Numbered from the stretch's first letter, positions 18,002-27,066 are shown. The stretch is DNA of 59,708 nucleotides from Peptostreptococcus canis (GCF_014229965.1 NZ_JABGBW010000007.1:1-59708), one strand, 5' to 3'. Numbers and translations: made by a program. Notes: a model not told the origin generated them from the sequence alone.

Positions 18002-19312
18002 ATGTCAAAAATTAGAGTAGTTCATTATGTTAACCAATTCTTTGCGGGAATAGGTGGAGAAGAAAAAGCTGACGTTGAGCCAAAAATAATGGAAGCACTT
18101 CCTCCGGTTAGTGTACAGTTACAAGGAAAATTAGGTGATGAATTTGAGGTAGTTGCTACAGTAGTTTGTGGTGACGGATATTTCAACGAAAATATAGATG
18201 AAGCAAGTGAAGAAATATTGTCTATGGTTAAGGGATTTGATCCTCAGTTATTTATTGCTGGACCGGCATTTAATGCAGGTAGATATGGTGTTGCTTGTGG
18301 AACAATAACAAGTGTCGTTAAAAATAAATTAAATATACCATGTTTAACGGGTATGTATGTTGAAAATCCTGGAGTTGATATGTATAAGAAAGAACTTTAC
18401 ATAGTTGAAACTTCAAATTCGGCTGCAGGTATGAGAAAAGCCCTTCCAAAAATGGCGAGTCTAGCTGCCAAACTGGCTAAAGGAGAAGTAGTTGGATCTC
18501 CTGAAGAAGAAGGATATATACAAAAAGGTATAAGGGTAAATTTCTTTGCGAAAGAAAGAGGATCTAAAAGAGCTGTTGATATGCTGATCAAAAAAATAAA
18601 TGGTGAAGAATTCGTAACTGAATATCCAATGCCTAATTTTGATAGAGTAGATCCAAATCCGGCTATCAAAGATATTTCCAAGTGCACAGTAGCACTTTGT
18701 ACTTCTGGTGGTATAGTTCCAAAAAGCAATCCGGATAGAATTGAATCTTCTAATGCTACTAAATATGGTGAATATTGCATTGAGGGAGTTTTAGATCTTA
18801 CTGAAGAAGGTTGGGAGACTGCTCATGGTGGATATGATCCATCATATGCAAATGTCGATTCAGATAGAGTTTTACCGGTTGATGTACTAAGAGACCTTGA
18901 AAAAGAAGGTGTAATAGGTAAACTTCACAATAAATTTTATACGACTGTAGGTAATGGTACAGCTGTTGCCTCTGCTAAGGCATTTGCTGCTGAGTATGCT
19001 CAAAAATTAAAAGCTGATGGTGTTGATGCTGTTATTATGACTTCTACATGAGGTACTTGTACTCGTTGCGGTGCAACGATGGTAAAAGAAATAGAGAGAG
19101 CTGGTTTACCTGTAGTTCACATGTGTACGGTTGTTCCTATTTCATTGACAGTTGGTGCAAACAGAATAGTTCCAACGATAGCTATACCTCATCCTCTTGG
19201 AAATCCGGCACTAGATTCCGCTGAGGAAAAATCTCTAAGAAGAAAGTTGGTAGAAAAGGCTCTTAAAGCTTTGACTACTGAAGTGGATGGTCAAACTGTT
19301 TTTGAAGACTAA
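18002..19312 (+). CDS. grdB: Glycine reductase protein B, selenoprotein gamma subunit (UGA = Sec350)
   Basis: 436 residues reading through UGA at 19049-19051. The redox segment is ST-Sec350-GTCTRCG, i.e. U-x2-C-x2-C. Family knowledge: GrdB is the selenoprotein subunit of the substrate-activating protein B and partners GrdE. The frame before and after the UGA is continuous, and both halves belong to GrdB. The start at ATG 18002 has GGGAGG upstream; it lies 21 bases after grdA. A well-placed SECIS-like hairpin follows the UGA (separate entry). Confidence 0.96.
19049..19078 (+). promoter_or_regulatory. UGA codon and bacterial SECIS hairpin in grdB
   Basis: After the UGA and a 12-base spacer, CGTTGC (19064-19069) pairs perfectly with GCAACG (19073-19078) around a GGT loop. 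Position, short apical stem and GG-U loop match what SelB recognises in bacterial SECIS elements. Confidence 0.8.
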
Positions 19313-19332
19313 TCAAATAATATAGCTATTCA

Positions 19333-19370
19333 TATTGGTACACGTAGAACTATTTCTATGTGTACCAATA
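19333..19370 (+). repeat. Hairpin between grdB and grdC
   Basis: 15-bp stem, 19333-19347 with 19356-19370 (one G-U pair), loop AACTATTT, no clean T-run. May set the ratio of protein B to protein C messages by partial termination or by protecting processed mRNA. Confidence 0.65.
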
Positions 19371-19406
19371 TTGGTATATAAATTAATATAAATGGAGGTA
19401 ATAATT

Positions 19407-20939
19407 ATGTCATTCCCAGTATTCAAAGGTGCAGGATATGTGTTAATTCACACTCCTGACATGATTATCAAAAATGGTACTACTTGTACTGTCGAACAGG
19501 AAGTTAATCCAGACTCCGATTTCTTAAAAGAAGTTGGAAGTAGAATCAGAAGTTATGAGGAAGTTGTAAACTATTTGCCAAATCAAGTATATATAGGTAA
19601 TGAAAGACCGGAAATTCTTGCTGATAAAAAGCTACCTTGGTGTGAAATAGAAAATAAAGGTGAAAGAAGAGGAAAGTTTGGACAAATAGTTCCTCAAAAT
19701 GAATTTCTTGCTTTGATGCAAATTTCAGATGCTTTCGAGTTGGTTAAATTATCCGAAGAATTTGTAGAATCAGTAAGACCTGCAATAGAGTCAAATTACC
19801 CTGAGTTAGAACCTTTCTTTGGTTTACTAAAAGGAACGGATATCTCGGATGCGGAGGAATTGCTGACTTCTCATGTAGCGCAAGGATTATATCATGAGGA
19901 CAAATTAGTAGGATATGTAAAAAGAGCTCACGATGTAGATGTGAATTTAAATGCACATACTATGTTTGAAAATCTGGTAGTTAAGGCTTCAGGTGTAGTT
20001 TCTGCATTAGAGTTACTTAGAAGTTCAGAAATAAATAAAGATGAAATAGATTATGTAATAGAATGTTCTGAAGAGGCTTGTGGTGATATGAACCAGAGAG
20101 GTGGAGGAAACTTTGCAAAATCTATAGCCGAAATGGCCGGTATGACAAATGCTACCGGTTCTGACACAAGAGGATTTTGTGCTGGCCCATCTCATGCGTT
20201 AATAAACGCTGCTGCCTTGGTGAAAGCCGGTGTATATAAAAATGTAATGGTAGTAGCAGGTGGTGCTTCAGCAAAATTAGGTATGAATGCAAAAGACCAT
20301 ATTAAGAAAGGGCTTCCGGTGTTAGAGGATGTTGTAGGCGGATTCGCTGTTTTGATATCTGAAAATGATGGTGTAAATCCAGTAATAAGAACAGATTTAG
20401 TTGGAAAGCATACAGTAGGTACAGGTTCTGCACCGCAAGCTGTAATGACTGCTTTGATTACTCAGGGATTAGATAAAGCGGGATTGAAGATACCGGACGT
20501 GGATGTATTTTCAGTGGAAATGCAAAATCCTGATATAACTAAGCCAGCCGGAGCAGGTAATGTTCCGGAAGCCAATTACAAAATGATAGGTGCACTTGCA
20601 GTAACAAGAGGAGAAATTGAGAAGAAAGAATTAAAGAACTTTATAGCAAATCACGGTCTTCCTGGATGGGCGCCAACTCAGGGGCACATTCCATCAGGTG
20701 TACCGTATGTAGGATTTTTAATTGATGATTTAACAACTGGTAATAAGAATAGAGCCATGATAGTTGGTAAGGGTAGTTTATTCCTTGGTAGAATGACTAA
20801 TTTGTTTGATGGCGTGTCTTTTATAGCCGAGAGAAATCAGGGAATTGCTGAGGAAGTAACTTCAATTTCCAAGGATGAAATAAGAAAAATAATTGCAGAA
20901 TCAATGAGAAATATCGCCCTTGATATGATAGAAGAATAG
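19407..20939 (+). CDS. grdC: Glycine reductase protein C, beta subunit
   Basis: About 510 residues. GrdC has a ketoacyl-synthase/thiolase-like fold: DYVIECSEEACGDMNQRGGGNFAK and the later GSDTRGFCAGPSHALINAAALV are recognisable. With GrdD it forms protein C, which takes the carboxymethyl-selenide of GrdA as an acetyl thioester and releases acetyl phosphate, giving ATP through acetate kinase. ATG 19407 follows TGGAGG; the frame open to 19392 has no better RBS. grdD starts 12 bases after its stop. Confidence 0.95.
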   Translation: MSFPVFKGAGYVLIHTPDMIIKNGTTCTVEQEVNPDSDFLKEVGSRIRSYEEVVNYLPNQVYIGNERPEILADKKLPWCEIENKGERRGKFGQIVPQNEFLALMQISDAFELVKLSEEFVESVRPAIESNYPELEPFFGLLKGTDISDAEELLTSHVAQGLYHEDKLVGYVKRAHDVDVNLNAHTMFENLVVKASGVVSALELLRSSEINKDEIDYVIECSEEACGDMNQRGGGNFAKSIAEMAGMTNATGSDTRGFCAGPSHALINAAALVKAGVYKNVMVVAGGASAKLGMNAKDHIKKGLPVLEDVVGGFAVLISENDGVNPVIRTDLVGKHTVGTGSAPQAVMTALITQGLDKAGLKIPDVDVFSVEMQNPDITKPAGAGNVPEANYKMIGALAVTRGEIEKKELKNFIANHGLPGWAPTQGHIPSGVPYVGFLIDDLTTGNKNRAMIVGKGSLFLGRMTNLFDGVSFIAERNQGIAEEVTSISKDEIRKIIAESMRNIALDMIEE

Positions 20940-20951
20940 GGGGGAGAGGAT

Positions 20952-22094
20952 ATGTCTAATAAACTAATATCTGATGTGCTGCTTGAAGTTGCAGGTGCAA
21001 TAGAAAGTGGTAATTTTGGAAAGAAAATCAAAGTTGGTCTAACTACTCTTGGAAGTGAACATGGTTCTGAAAATCTAATTAATGGAGCCAAACTTGCGAA
21101 TAATGGTATGTTCGAGATAGTTTTGATTGGTAAGGGTGATGAAGAATTCACTTCATATGAAGTCGAAACAGAAGATGAAATGTACAAAGTTATGGAAGAG
21201 TTATTGGACTCAAAGGAAATTGATGCTTGTGTAACTATGCACTATAATTTTCCAATCGGCGTGTCAACTGTAGGTAGAGTATTAACTCCAGGTAGAGGGC
21301 GTGAAATGTTTATTGCAACTACTACCGGCACATCTTCAACAGACAGAGTAGAGGCTATGGCAAGAAATGCTATATACGGTATAGCAACTGCAAAATCTTG
21401 TGGTATAAAAAATCCAACAGTAGGTATATTGAATCTTGATGGTGCAAGACAAGTTGAAAAAATTCTTTTAAATATAAAAGAAAATGGATATGAATTTGAT
21501 TTTGCTGAATCAATGAGAGCAGACGGTGGATCAGTAATGAGAGGAAATGATCTTTTAATAGGCGTACCTGATGTAATGGTAACAGATTCTCTGACTGGTA
21601 ACTTATTGATGAAAGTATTTTCTTCTTTCAATACAGGTGGAGATTTTGAAGCACAGGGGTTTGGATACGGTCCTGGAGTTGGTGAAGATTACGACAGAAG
21701 AGTATTGATATTATCAAGAGCAAGTGGTACTCCTGTAGTTGCAAATGCGTTAAAATATGCATTTGAAATAGCCAAAGGAGAAGTAAACAAAATTGCAAGA
21801 GAAGAATATAAAAAAGCCATTTCTTTTGGACTAGATAAGGAATTTGCGGAACTAAAAAATAAGAAAGCTCCAAAAGACAAAGTGGAAGAAATAGTAGCCC
21901 CACCAAAGGAAGTAGTAACTGAAGGGATAGCCGGTGTGGACATACTTGATTTGGAAGATGCAGTAAAGGCTCTTTGGAAAGAAAGTATATATGCAGAAAG
22001 CGGAATGGGTTGTACAGGTCCTATAGTAATGGTGGCACCGGAAAAACTTGAAATAGCAATTGAATGCTTGAAGAAAAATGATTTTATAAAATAG
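20952..22094 (+). CDS. grdD: Glycine reductase protein C, alpha subunit
   Basis: 380 residues, PlsX/phosphate-acyltransferase-like. GrdD performs phosphorolysis of the acetyl thioester to acetyl phosphate. Glycine-rich stretches (GRVLTPGRGREMF, TTTGTSSTDRVEAMARNAI) and a conserved-looking C-terminal Cys in ESGMGC354TGPIVM are seen. Last gene of the operon; a strong terminator follows directly. RBS GGGGAGAGG precedes the ATG. Confidence 0.95.
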   Translation: MSNKLISDVLLEVAGAIESGNFGKKIKVGLTTLGSEHGSENLINGAKLANNGMFEIVLIGKGDEEFTSYEVETEDEMYKVMEELLDSKEIDACVTMHYNFPIGVSTVGRVLTPGRGREMFIATTTGTSSTDRVEAMARNAIYGIATAKSCGIKNPTVGILNLDGARQVEKILLNIKENGYEFDFAESMRADGGSVMRGNDLLIGVPDVMVTDSLTGNLLMKVFSSFNTGGDFEAQGFGYGPGVGEDYDRRVLILSRASGTPVVANALKYAFEIAKGEVNKIAREEYKKAISFGLDKEFAELKNKKAPKDKVEEIVAPPKEVVTEGIAGVDILDLEDAVKALWKESIYAESGMGCTGPIVMVAPEKLEIAIECLKKNDFIK

Positions 22095-22100
22095 ATAATT

Positions 22101-22160
22101 AAAAAGTGTTAATAATGATTATATTTTCATCGATATATTTGTCATTGTTGACACTTTTTT
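22101..22160 (+). terminator. Terminator of the grd operon
   Basis: 18-bp stem (22101-22118 with 22142-22159) with two U-G pairs, flanked by A5 and T6 runs. The rest of the gap to 22385 is AT-rich with no gene. Confidence 0.85.
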
Positions 22161-22385
22161 ATTTTATCAAAGATATACTAGTTGGTTTTATGATAATTAT
22201 AGATATAAAATATTTTTACAATCAGAAAAGTTATATATAAATATTCTATAAAATAATAATTTTTTTGGTTTAAGAAAACAATTTCATGGGTAGAATACAA
22301 ATGTAAAAATAAAATTCATTATTAAATGTATTTTTATTTGTGTATATAAAAATGTTATTTAACAAACAAACGGAGGTTATTAATT

Positions 22386-23723
22386 ATGAGTAAGATTATT
22401 GTAGTAGGAGCAAACCATGCTGGTACAGCGGCAATCAAGACGATTTTAGGAAATTATCCAAACAATGAAGTTATAGTATATGATAGAAATAGTAATATTT
22501 CGTTCTTAGGTTGTGGTATGGCACTTTGGATAGGAAATCAGATTTCTAAGCCAGATGGTTTATTTTATGCTGACAAAGCTTCTTTAGAATCAATGGGAGC
22601 AAAGGTACATATGGAGGCAGATGTTCACAACATAGATTTTGACAATAAGAAAGTTTTTATAAAGTTAGCAGATGGAACTGAAGTTGAAGATAACTATGAT
22701 AAGCTTATATTAGCGACCGGTTCTCTTCCAATAATTCCGCCAATTCCTGGTAAGGATTTAGAAAATGTACAGCAGGTTAAATTATATCAGAATGCACAGG
22801 AAGTAATAGATAAATTACAAGATCCTAACATAAAGAATATTACAGTTGTTGGGGCAGGATATATAGGTGTTGAATTAGCAGAAGCTTTTGAAAGACATGG
22901 AAAGAATGTTACAATGGTTGATATCGCAGAAACTTGTCTTCCAGCTTATTATGATAAAGAATTTACAGATTTAATGAAAAAGAATCTGGCAGATCATAAT
23001 ATAAATCTTGAATTTGGTCAGGCTGTCAAGGAACTAAAGGGTGAAAATGGTAAAGTAACTACTGTTGTAACGGATAAGAAAGAAATTCCGGCTGATATGG
23101 TAATATTATCTATAGGATTTAGACCTAACAATAATTTAGGAAAAGATAACTTAGAATTATTTAAAAATGGAGCTTATCTTGTGAATAAGAAACAGGAAAC
23201 TAGTGTAAAAGACGTGTATGCAATAGGAGATTGTGCTACTGTATTTGATAATTCTATTGATAATACAAGCTATATTGCTCTTGCTACAAATGCAGTAAGA
23301 AGTGGTATAGTTGCTGCACATAATGCTGCCGGAACAGAAATAGAATCAATCGGAGTACAAGGATCAAATGGTATTTGTATATATGATTTAAAGATGGTTT
23401 CAACAGGAATCACCGTTGCAAAAGCGGAAAAATTGGGAATAGAAGTAGAATATACAGATTTTGAAGATACACAAAAGCCTGCGTTTATAGAAACATCTAA
23501 TCCTAATGTAAAACTTAGAATAGTATATGATAAAAATACAAGAGTTGTATTAGGAGCTCAGATGGCTTCTGAATATGATATGTCAATGGGTATACATATG
23601 TTCTCATTAGCAATTCAGGAAAAAGTGACAATAGATAGATTAGCTCTATTGGATATATTCTTCTTACCTCATTTTAATCAGCCATACAACTATATTACAA
23701 TGGCTGCTATAAGCGCTAAATAG
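22386..23723 (+). CDS. nox: FAD-dependent NADH oxidase (Nox / CoA-disulfide reductase family)
   Basis: 445 residues. N-terminal FAD fold [12 protein letters not shown], single redox cysteine in [11 protein letters not shown] (C42), NAD-binding [15 protein letters not shown], second FAD motif YAIGDCATV and a C-terminal dimerisation domain. This is the layout of water-forming NADH oxidases, which remove oxygen while reoxidising NADH; CoA-disulfide reductases look similar. The last codons after about 23704 are prophage DNA: integration swapped the host 3' end for a synonymous copy encoding the same AAISAK ending. GGAGG precedes the ATG. Stop codon TAG comes from the phage; the host stop (TAA) is at 56691-56693. 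Confidence 0.92.
   Translation: MSKIIVVGANHAGTAAIKTILGNYPNNEVIVYDRNSNISFLGCGMALWIGNQISKPDGLFYADKASLESMGAKVHMEADVHNIDFDNKKVFIKLADGTEVEDNYDKLILATGSLPIIPPIPGKDLENVQQVKLYQNAQEVIDKLQDPNIKNITVVGAGYIGVELAEAFERHGKNVTMVDIAETCLPAYYDKEFTDLMKKNLADHNINLEFGQAVKELKGENGKVTTVVTDKKEIPADMVILSIGFRPNNNLGKDNLELFKNGAYLVNKKQETSVKDVYAIGDCATVFDNSIDNTSYIALATNAVRSGIVAAHNAAGTEIESIGVQGSNGICIYDLKMVSTGITVAKAEKLGIEVEYTDFEDTQKPAFIETSNPNVKLRIVYDKNTRVVLGAQMASEYDMSMGIHMFSLAIQEKVTIDRLALLDIFFLPHFNQPYNYITMAAISAK
23692..23704 (+). other. attL core
   Basis: ATATTACAATGGC, shared with attR at 56663-56675, lies inside nox about 20 bases before its stop. Imperfect similarity continues rightward because the phage copy encodes the same peptide. 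Confidence 0.8.
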
Positions 23724-23741
23724 ATTGGAAATACTAACACA

Positions 23742-23771
23742 GCCACGGGGTGAAATACTCCGTGGCAATGT
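23742..23771. terminator. Terminator between nox and the integrase
   Basis: GCCACGGGGT (23742-23751) pairs with ACTCCGTGGC (23757-23766, one G-U), loop GAAAT. Phage-supplied; likely insulates convergent nox and int. Confidence 0.6.
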
Positions 23772-23780
23772 TTTGGCAAT
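23763..23780 (+). repeat. Left copy of an 18-bp direct repeat (probable integrase arm site)
   Basis: TGGCAATGTTTTGGCAAT is repeated exactly at 56541-56558 near the right end. Each copy itself holds TGGCAATG and TGGCAAT in tandem. Paired repeats close to both ends but inside them fit arm-type sites for integrase. Confidence 0.65.
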
Positions 23781-23788
23781 GTTTTAAT

Positions 23789-24814
23789 TTATTCATCTAG
23801 TTTATCCAAGAAGTCGACTGCTTCTGTTGATCTATTTTTATATAGATGTGAATACGTATTTAAGGTTGTAGTAGGTTTAATATGTCCTAATCGTTCACTA
23901 ATGATTAATACATCAACTCCATTATTTATAAGCATACTTGCATGCGAATGCCTTAAATCATGAACTCTTATGTGATGTAAATTGTATTTTTTACATGTTC
24001 TTTTTAATTGTGATTGTAACCATGTGTTTGTAGTTCTATTAAATAATCTATCATTTTTTCTAGGTTTGTATATTGATTTAATATACTCATCTACATCTAT
24101 TTTCAACTGTCTATGAATGTAAACCTTTCTTATCGATTGTTTATTTTTAGTTGCACAGAATTTTTTACTTCTATAATCATATGATTTATTTATGTCAATA
24201 TAATTTTCATGTATATCTCCAAATGTTAATCCTAGCAATTCACCATATCTAATTCCTGTAAAAAATAGAATTTTAAAGGCAATAATTTTTTCAGGATCTT
24301 CTAAATAGCTTAAAAAAGTTTTAAATTCTTCAATTGTCCAGAAGTCCATTTTTTTATTTTCAGTTGGGAGTTTATCTAATGCTTTCACTGGATTATATGT
24401 ATGGTTGTAAATTTTTCCATTATGTGAGTATATTGAATATAGTATTTCTGTGCTTTGATTGATAGTTTTATTTGATTTACCAAGGGCAATCATATGAGCC
24501 TGCCAATCCATTATATTTTTAGGAGATATTTCAAGAAGTATCAAGTTATTCATATATTCTAAGTTTTTAGAATACCATTTTTTATTTCTTACAGTTGATT
24601 CTCTAAGTCTACTTGATACGTATGTGAAATATTCTTCCATTCCTTGTTTCAAGGTTATATTATTTTTATGACTTGATAAAAATTCTAATTCATATTCCTT
24701 TGCTTCTCTTTTAGTTTTAAAACCTCTTTTTTGTTTTTGTTTAAGATTGCCCATATAATCATGATAGTATACAAGCGTTCTCCATGTGCCTGTTCTTTCT
24801 TTATATTGTGGCAT
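23789..24814 (-). CDS. int: Tyrosine-family phage integrase
   Basis: 341 residues: N-terminal AP2-like arm-binding domain (about 1-50, WRTLVYYHDYMGNLKQ), core-binding SAM-like domain (50-150) and catalytic domain with R189 (FFTGIR), H285-x2-R288 (VHDLRHSHASML), H311 (LGHIKPTTT) and nucleophile Y321 (NTYSHLY). It catalyses integration into the 3' end of nox. It is directly inside attL and oriented towards it, as usual. Minus-strand GTAGGTG supplies the RBS. Confidence 0.95.
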   Translation of the reverse strand: MPQYKERTGTWRTLVYYHDYMGNLKQKQKRGFKTKREAKEYELEFLSSHKNNITLKQGMEEYFTYVSSRLRESTVRNKKWYSKNLEYMNNLILLEISPKNIMDWQAHMIALGKSNKTINQSTEILYSIYSHNGKIYNHTYNPVKALDKLPTENKKMDFWTIEEFKTFLSYLEDPEKIIAFKILFFTGIRYGELLGLTFGDIHENYIDINKSYDYRSKKFCATKNKQSIRKVYIHRQLKIDVDEYIKSIYKPRKNDRLFNRTTNTWLQSQLKRTCKKYNLHHIRVHDLRHSHASMLINNGVDVLIISERLGHIKPTTTLNTYSHLYKNRSTEAVDFLDKLDE

Positions 24815-24846
24815 TCACATTCACCTACTTTCATGTTATAATGTAG

Positions 24847-24935
24847 GTACAGCAAATAGACCCACTAAGTGAGTTATTTGTGTACAGGATAAGAAGTAGT
24901 CGCTTTGGTCGGTTGATATACTTCTTATTTTTTTA
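24847..24935 (+). other. Two hairpins between int and the surface-protein gene
   Basis: First hairpin 24847-24885 (GTACA..CAAATA with TATTTGTGTAC). Second: ATAAGAAGTA (24889-24898) with TACTTCTTAT (24919-24928), followed on the plus strand by T-rich sequence. Both flanking genes read leftwards, so the terminator-like polarity is unexpected. It could end a small plus-strand RNA or act as a leader of int. Confidence 0.4.
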
Positions 24936-24947
24936 TATATTATTTTT

Positions 24948-26027
24948 TTATTTTAGATTTCTTAATTCATTTTCAACATTCTTGGATACCGATTTTTCAC
25001 CACCAACAATAATTACTTTTTCTATATTATTTTCTTCAATAAAATCTCTTGTATCCTCATTTAGCTTATTAGGTTGAGTTAAAAGTATTGCCCCATTTTC
25101 AAATGTTGCAACTGTACCAGAAGCTAGTGCATCAGGGTAGTTGGTACCATCCACTAGGACTATGGTATTTATATCTTTATTTAGAACCGGTTCGTATGCC
25201 TTAGCTATCTCAATTGCAGTATTGTATCTGTTTTGTCCTACAATTCTGCCAGTATGAAATATACTTTCAGAGTCAAAATTTTCTTCATCCCAACTATGAA
25301 TATTCAATCCCATTTTATCTCCTGGAAAAGTTCCCATATAGGAAGGGACAGTTGCATAGCCACCTATAATAAATCTCCAACCTTCTGCCCTTGGATCATC
25401 GGATGAATTTATGTAAAAACCATCAAAACTACCAAGATAAGTTGCTTGTACTCTTGCTAATTCTGAAACTAATGGAATTGAGGCCAATAGATCTGGAAAC
25501 TTTTTATCATTAATTATTATTCCATTTGACATATCTCCTCTAGGTTCTCCATAATGAAACGTATTAAATATAGGTGTATCAACATAACTTTGTATAGGAT
25601 TCAAATATCCATCCTCATACTTGTCTTGAAATCTAGTAGTTTTAAATTTTTTATATAATAGGAAGTTCTCTATGTTTCTATTTAAAGTCTTAACATCCCC
25701 CATTAAATATACTTTTTTCACGTTTAGGCGATTTAATTCATTAATGATACTCTTATTTAATCCACTTGTAGGATTAACAAAGAAAGGAACTTTTAGAGCA
25801 TTAGCCATATAGCTACCATATAAGGCAGTTCTAAAATCTTTTCCACTAGCTATTATCGCCAAATTCCCGTCAGCATGAACAAAGTATTTCTGTTGTACTT
25901 TTAAAGCTGTTTCGTATCTATCTCTACCTGAAATTCTAGATACATTCATATCAGCATAAGATGAAGTAGAAGATATTAAAACTAATATCGACGATAAAAC
26001 AAGTAATTTTTTGAAATTTTTAACCAT
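24948..26027 (-). CDS. Secreted cell-wall-binding repeat (CWB2) protein
   Basis: 359 residues with an N-terminal signal peptide (basic start, hydrophobic residues 8-22, likely cleavage near SSYA-D). Two CWB2-type modules frame the protein: SRISGRDRYETALKVQ near the N-terminus and GRIVGQNRYNTAIEIAKAYE followed by VLVDGTNYPDALASG and VIIVGGEKSVS near the C-terminus. CWB2 modules anchor proteins to anionic wall polymers in Clostridia. The middle (about 140-240) has no recognised domain. It is downstream of the repressor and ImmA genes, same strand, so it is probably made in the lysogen and placed on the host surface: a lysogenic-conversion or superinfection-exclusion candidate (inference). Confidence 0.85.
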   Translation of the reverse strand: MVKNFKKLLVLSSILVLISSTSSYADMNVSRISGRDRYETALKVQQKYFVHADGNLAIIASGKDFRTALYGSYMANALKVPFFVNPTSGLNKSIINELNRLNVKKVYLMGDVKTLNRNIENFLLYKKFKTTRFQDKYEDGYLNPIQSYVDTPIFNTFHYGEPRGDMSNGIIINDKKFPDLLASIPLVSELARVQATYLGSFDGFYINSSDDPRAEGWRFIIGGYATVPSYMGTFPGDKMGLNIHSWDEENFDSESIFHTGRIVGQNRYNTAIEIAKAYEPVLNKDINTIVLVDGTNYPDALASGTVATFENGAILLTQPNKLNEDTRDFIEENNIEKVIIVGGEKSVSKNVENELRNLK

Positions 26028-26063
26028 GATAATTCCTCCAATAATTTATTATTTATATTAATA

Positions 26064-26546
26064 CTATTTTGTATTAAATTCATCAATCCGATAGACATAC
26101 AAGCTAGGTTCAAATATTATCAAGAAATCGTTTACAAATACATGAGTACCATACTTTGAAGCATAATACTCTAACGCTTCTTCTAAAAAAAGAACACTTA
26201 AATCTAGAAGTTCTGACAATTCATAAATGTTTTGAACGTTATTTTTAAAAAATATTTCTGCTAATCTATCAAGTGGAATTAGTTTGTTATAAGCAACCTT
26301 TCGAGCTTGTAATTCCTGTTTAGCGTTATTTATGTTTTTTAAATCTAGTATATTACCGATAGTAGTATAATGATGTCCAAGTTCTTCTGCGAGAACACAG
26401 GCCTTGTCTATAGTTGTATCTAAACTTTTATTAATTGCTATTTTATTATTTGTATACAAGCCATCTGCATTACTATTTAATGATACTTCTTTTACTATTA
26501 TTCCTTCGTTATATGCTTCTTCCAGAAGTTGTTCATATAAAGTCAT
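26064..26546 (-). CDS. ImmA/IrrE-family metallopeptidase-like protein
   Basis: 160 residues. The active-site region reads ACVLAEELGHHYTT, where the classical zinc motif is HExxH; the first His is Glu, as in many phage versions. Family knowledge: ImmA in ICEBs1 cleaves the partner repressor during induction. It lies three bases after the repressor stop, so both are co-expressed, and it probably regulates that repressor. Whether it cleaves without the first His is open. Confidence 0.85.
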   Translation of the reverse strand: MTLYEQLLEEAYNEGIIVKEVSLNSNADGLYTNNKIAINKSLDTTIDKACVLAEELGHHYTTIGNILDLKNINNAKQELQARKVAYNKLIPLDRLAEIFFKNNVQNIYELSELLDLSVLFLEEALEYYASKYGTHVFVNDFLIIFEPSLYVYRIDEFNTK

Positions 26547-26549
26547 AAG

Positions 26550-26966
26550 CTACCACTTATCCATTTCCTCAAAGTCTTTTTTCATTAATTCAATTTGTTC
26601 TTCACTAGCATCATCATTATGAGCCGCCATAGTAATGTATGTTGTTGTATATTTATCTATTTCAGTTAGTTCAGAAACACGTTTAATCGCTTCTTTTTGT
26701 CCTAAATTATTTAACCTATTATAATTATTTAAAAGTTTTTCTTCATTTTTTGAAAGTGGTTTTATATCAGTACTCCCAAGTAAATATCCTACACTAACAT
26801 TTAGCGCTTTAGACAAAGGTTCCAATACATCGTAAGGCATTTTACCTATATCGCCATTTTCATATCTGTATATAGTGGCTTTATTTTTATTGATTTTAGC
26901 TGCAAGCTCTTCAACTGTCATATCTAATTCTATTCTTCTATTTTTTATTCTAGTAGATATACACAA
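26550..26966 (-). CDS. Phage repressor, XRE/HTH family
   Basis: About 138 residues from a TTG start preceded by GGGGGG; the open frame extends to 27050 but that part covers the operator region and would be hydrophobic and unlikely. The helix-turn-helix is RIKNRRIELDMTVEELAAKINKNKATIYRYENGDIGKMP, followed by LSKALNVSVGYLLG, typical of CI-like phage repressors. C-terminal half acidic, with no protease motif, so induction probably depends on the adjacent ImmA-like protein. It is predicted to bind the four TTGCA/CGCAT-type palindromes at 27004-27366. Confidence 0.88.
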   Translation of the reverse strand: MCISTRIKNRRIELDMTVEELAAKINKNKATIYRYENGDIGKMPYDVLEPLSKALNVSVGYLLGSTDIKPLSKNEEKLLNNYNRLNNLGQKEAIKRVSELTEIDKYTTTYITMAAHNDDASEEQIELMKKDFEEMDKW

Positions 26967-26988
26967 CTTTACCACCCCCCTTATTGCA

Positions 26989-27017
26989 ATTATACTATTT
27001 AATTTGCATATTTGCAA
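26989..27017 (-). promoter_or_regulatory. Repressor promoter (pRM-like)
   Basis: On the minus strand TTGCAA (27012-27017), 17-base spacer, TATAAT (26989-26994). The -35 lies inside operator 1, so the repressor should regulate itself. Confidence 0.75.
27004..27017. promoter_or_regulatory. Operator 1
   Basis: TTGCATATTTGCAA, dyad of TTGCA half-sites around four bases, over the repressor promoter -35. Confidence 0.7.
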
Positions 27018-27044
27018 TATAAAAAGTAAAAAAATAAAAATAAT

Positions 27045-27058
27045 ACGCATTTATGCAA
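27045..27058. promoter_or_regulatory. Operator 2
   Basis: ACGCATTTATGCAA, GCA/TGC dyad with the same four-base centre, just upstream of the rightward promoter -35. Confidence 0.7.
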
Positions 27059-27066
27059 AAAAAAGA

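Noticed and set aside
17652-18008. Minus-strand open frames in the grd operon and elsewhere
   Set aside because: They are shadows of real genes, without RBS and with skewed composition.
17636-19051. Stop codons in grdA and grdB as frameshifts or pseudogenes
   Set aside because: Both are UGA at the known selenocysteine positions (CFVU, UGTCTRC) with intact frames on both sides.
23763-23780. The 18-bp TGGCAAT repeat as the recombination core
   Set aside because: The nox 3' end duplication at 56663 places the junction at ATATTACAATGGC; the 18-bp repeats lie inside the phage on both sides.
26967-27050. N-terminal extension of the repressor
   Set aside because: It would cover the operator and promoter region and add a hydrophobic stretch; the TTG at 26966 has a good RBS.
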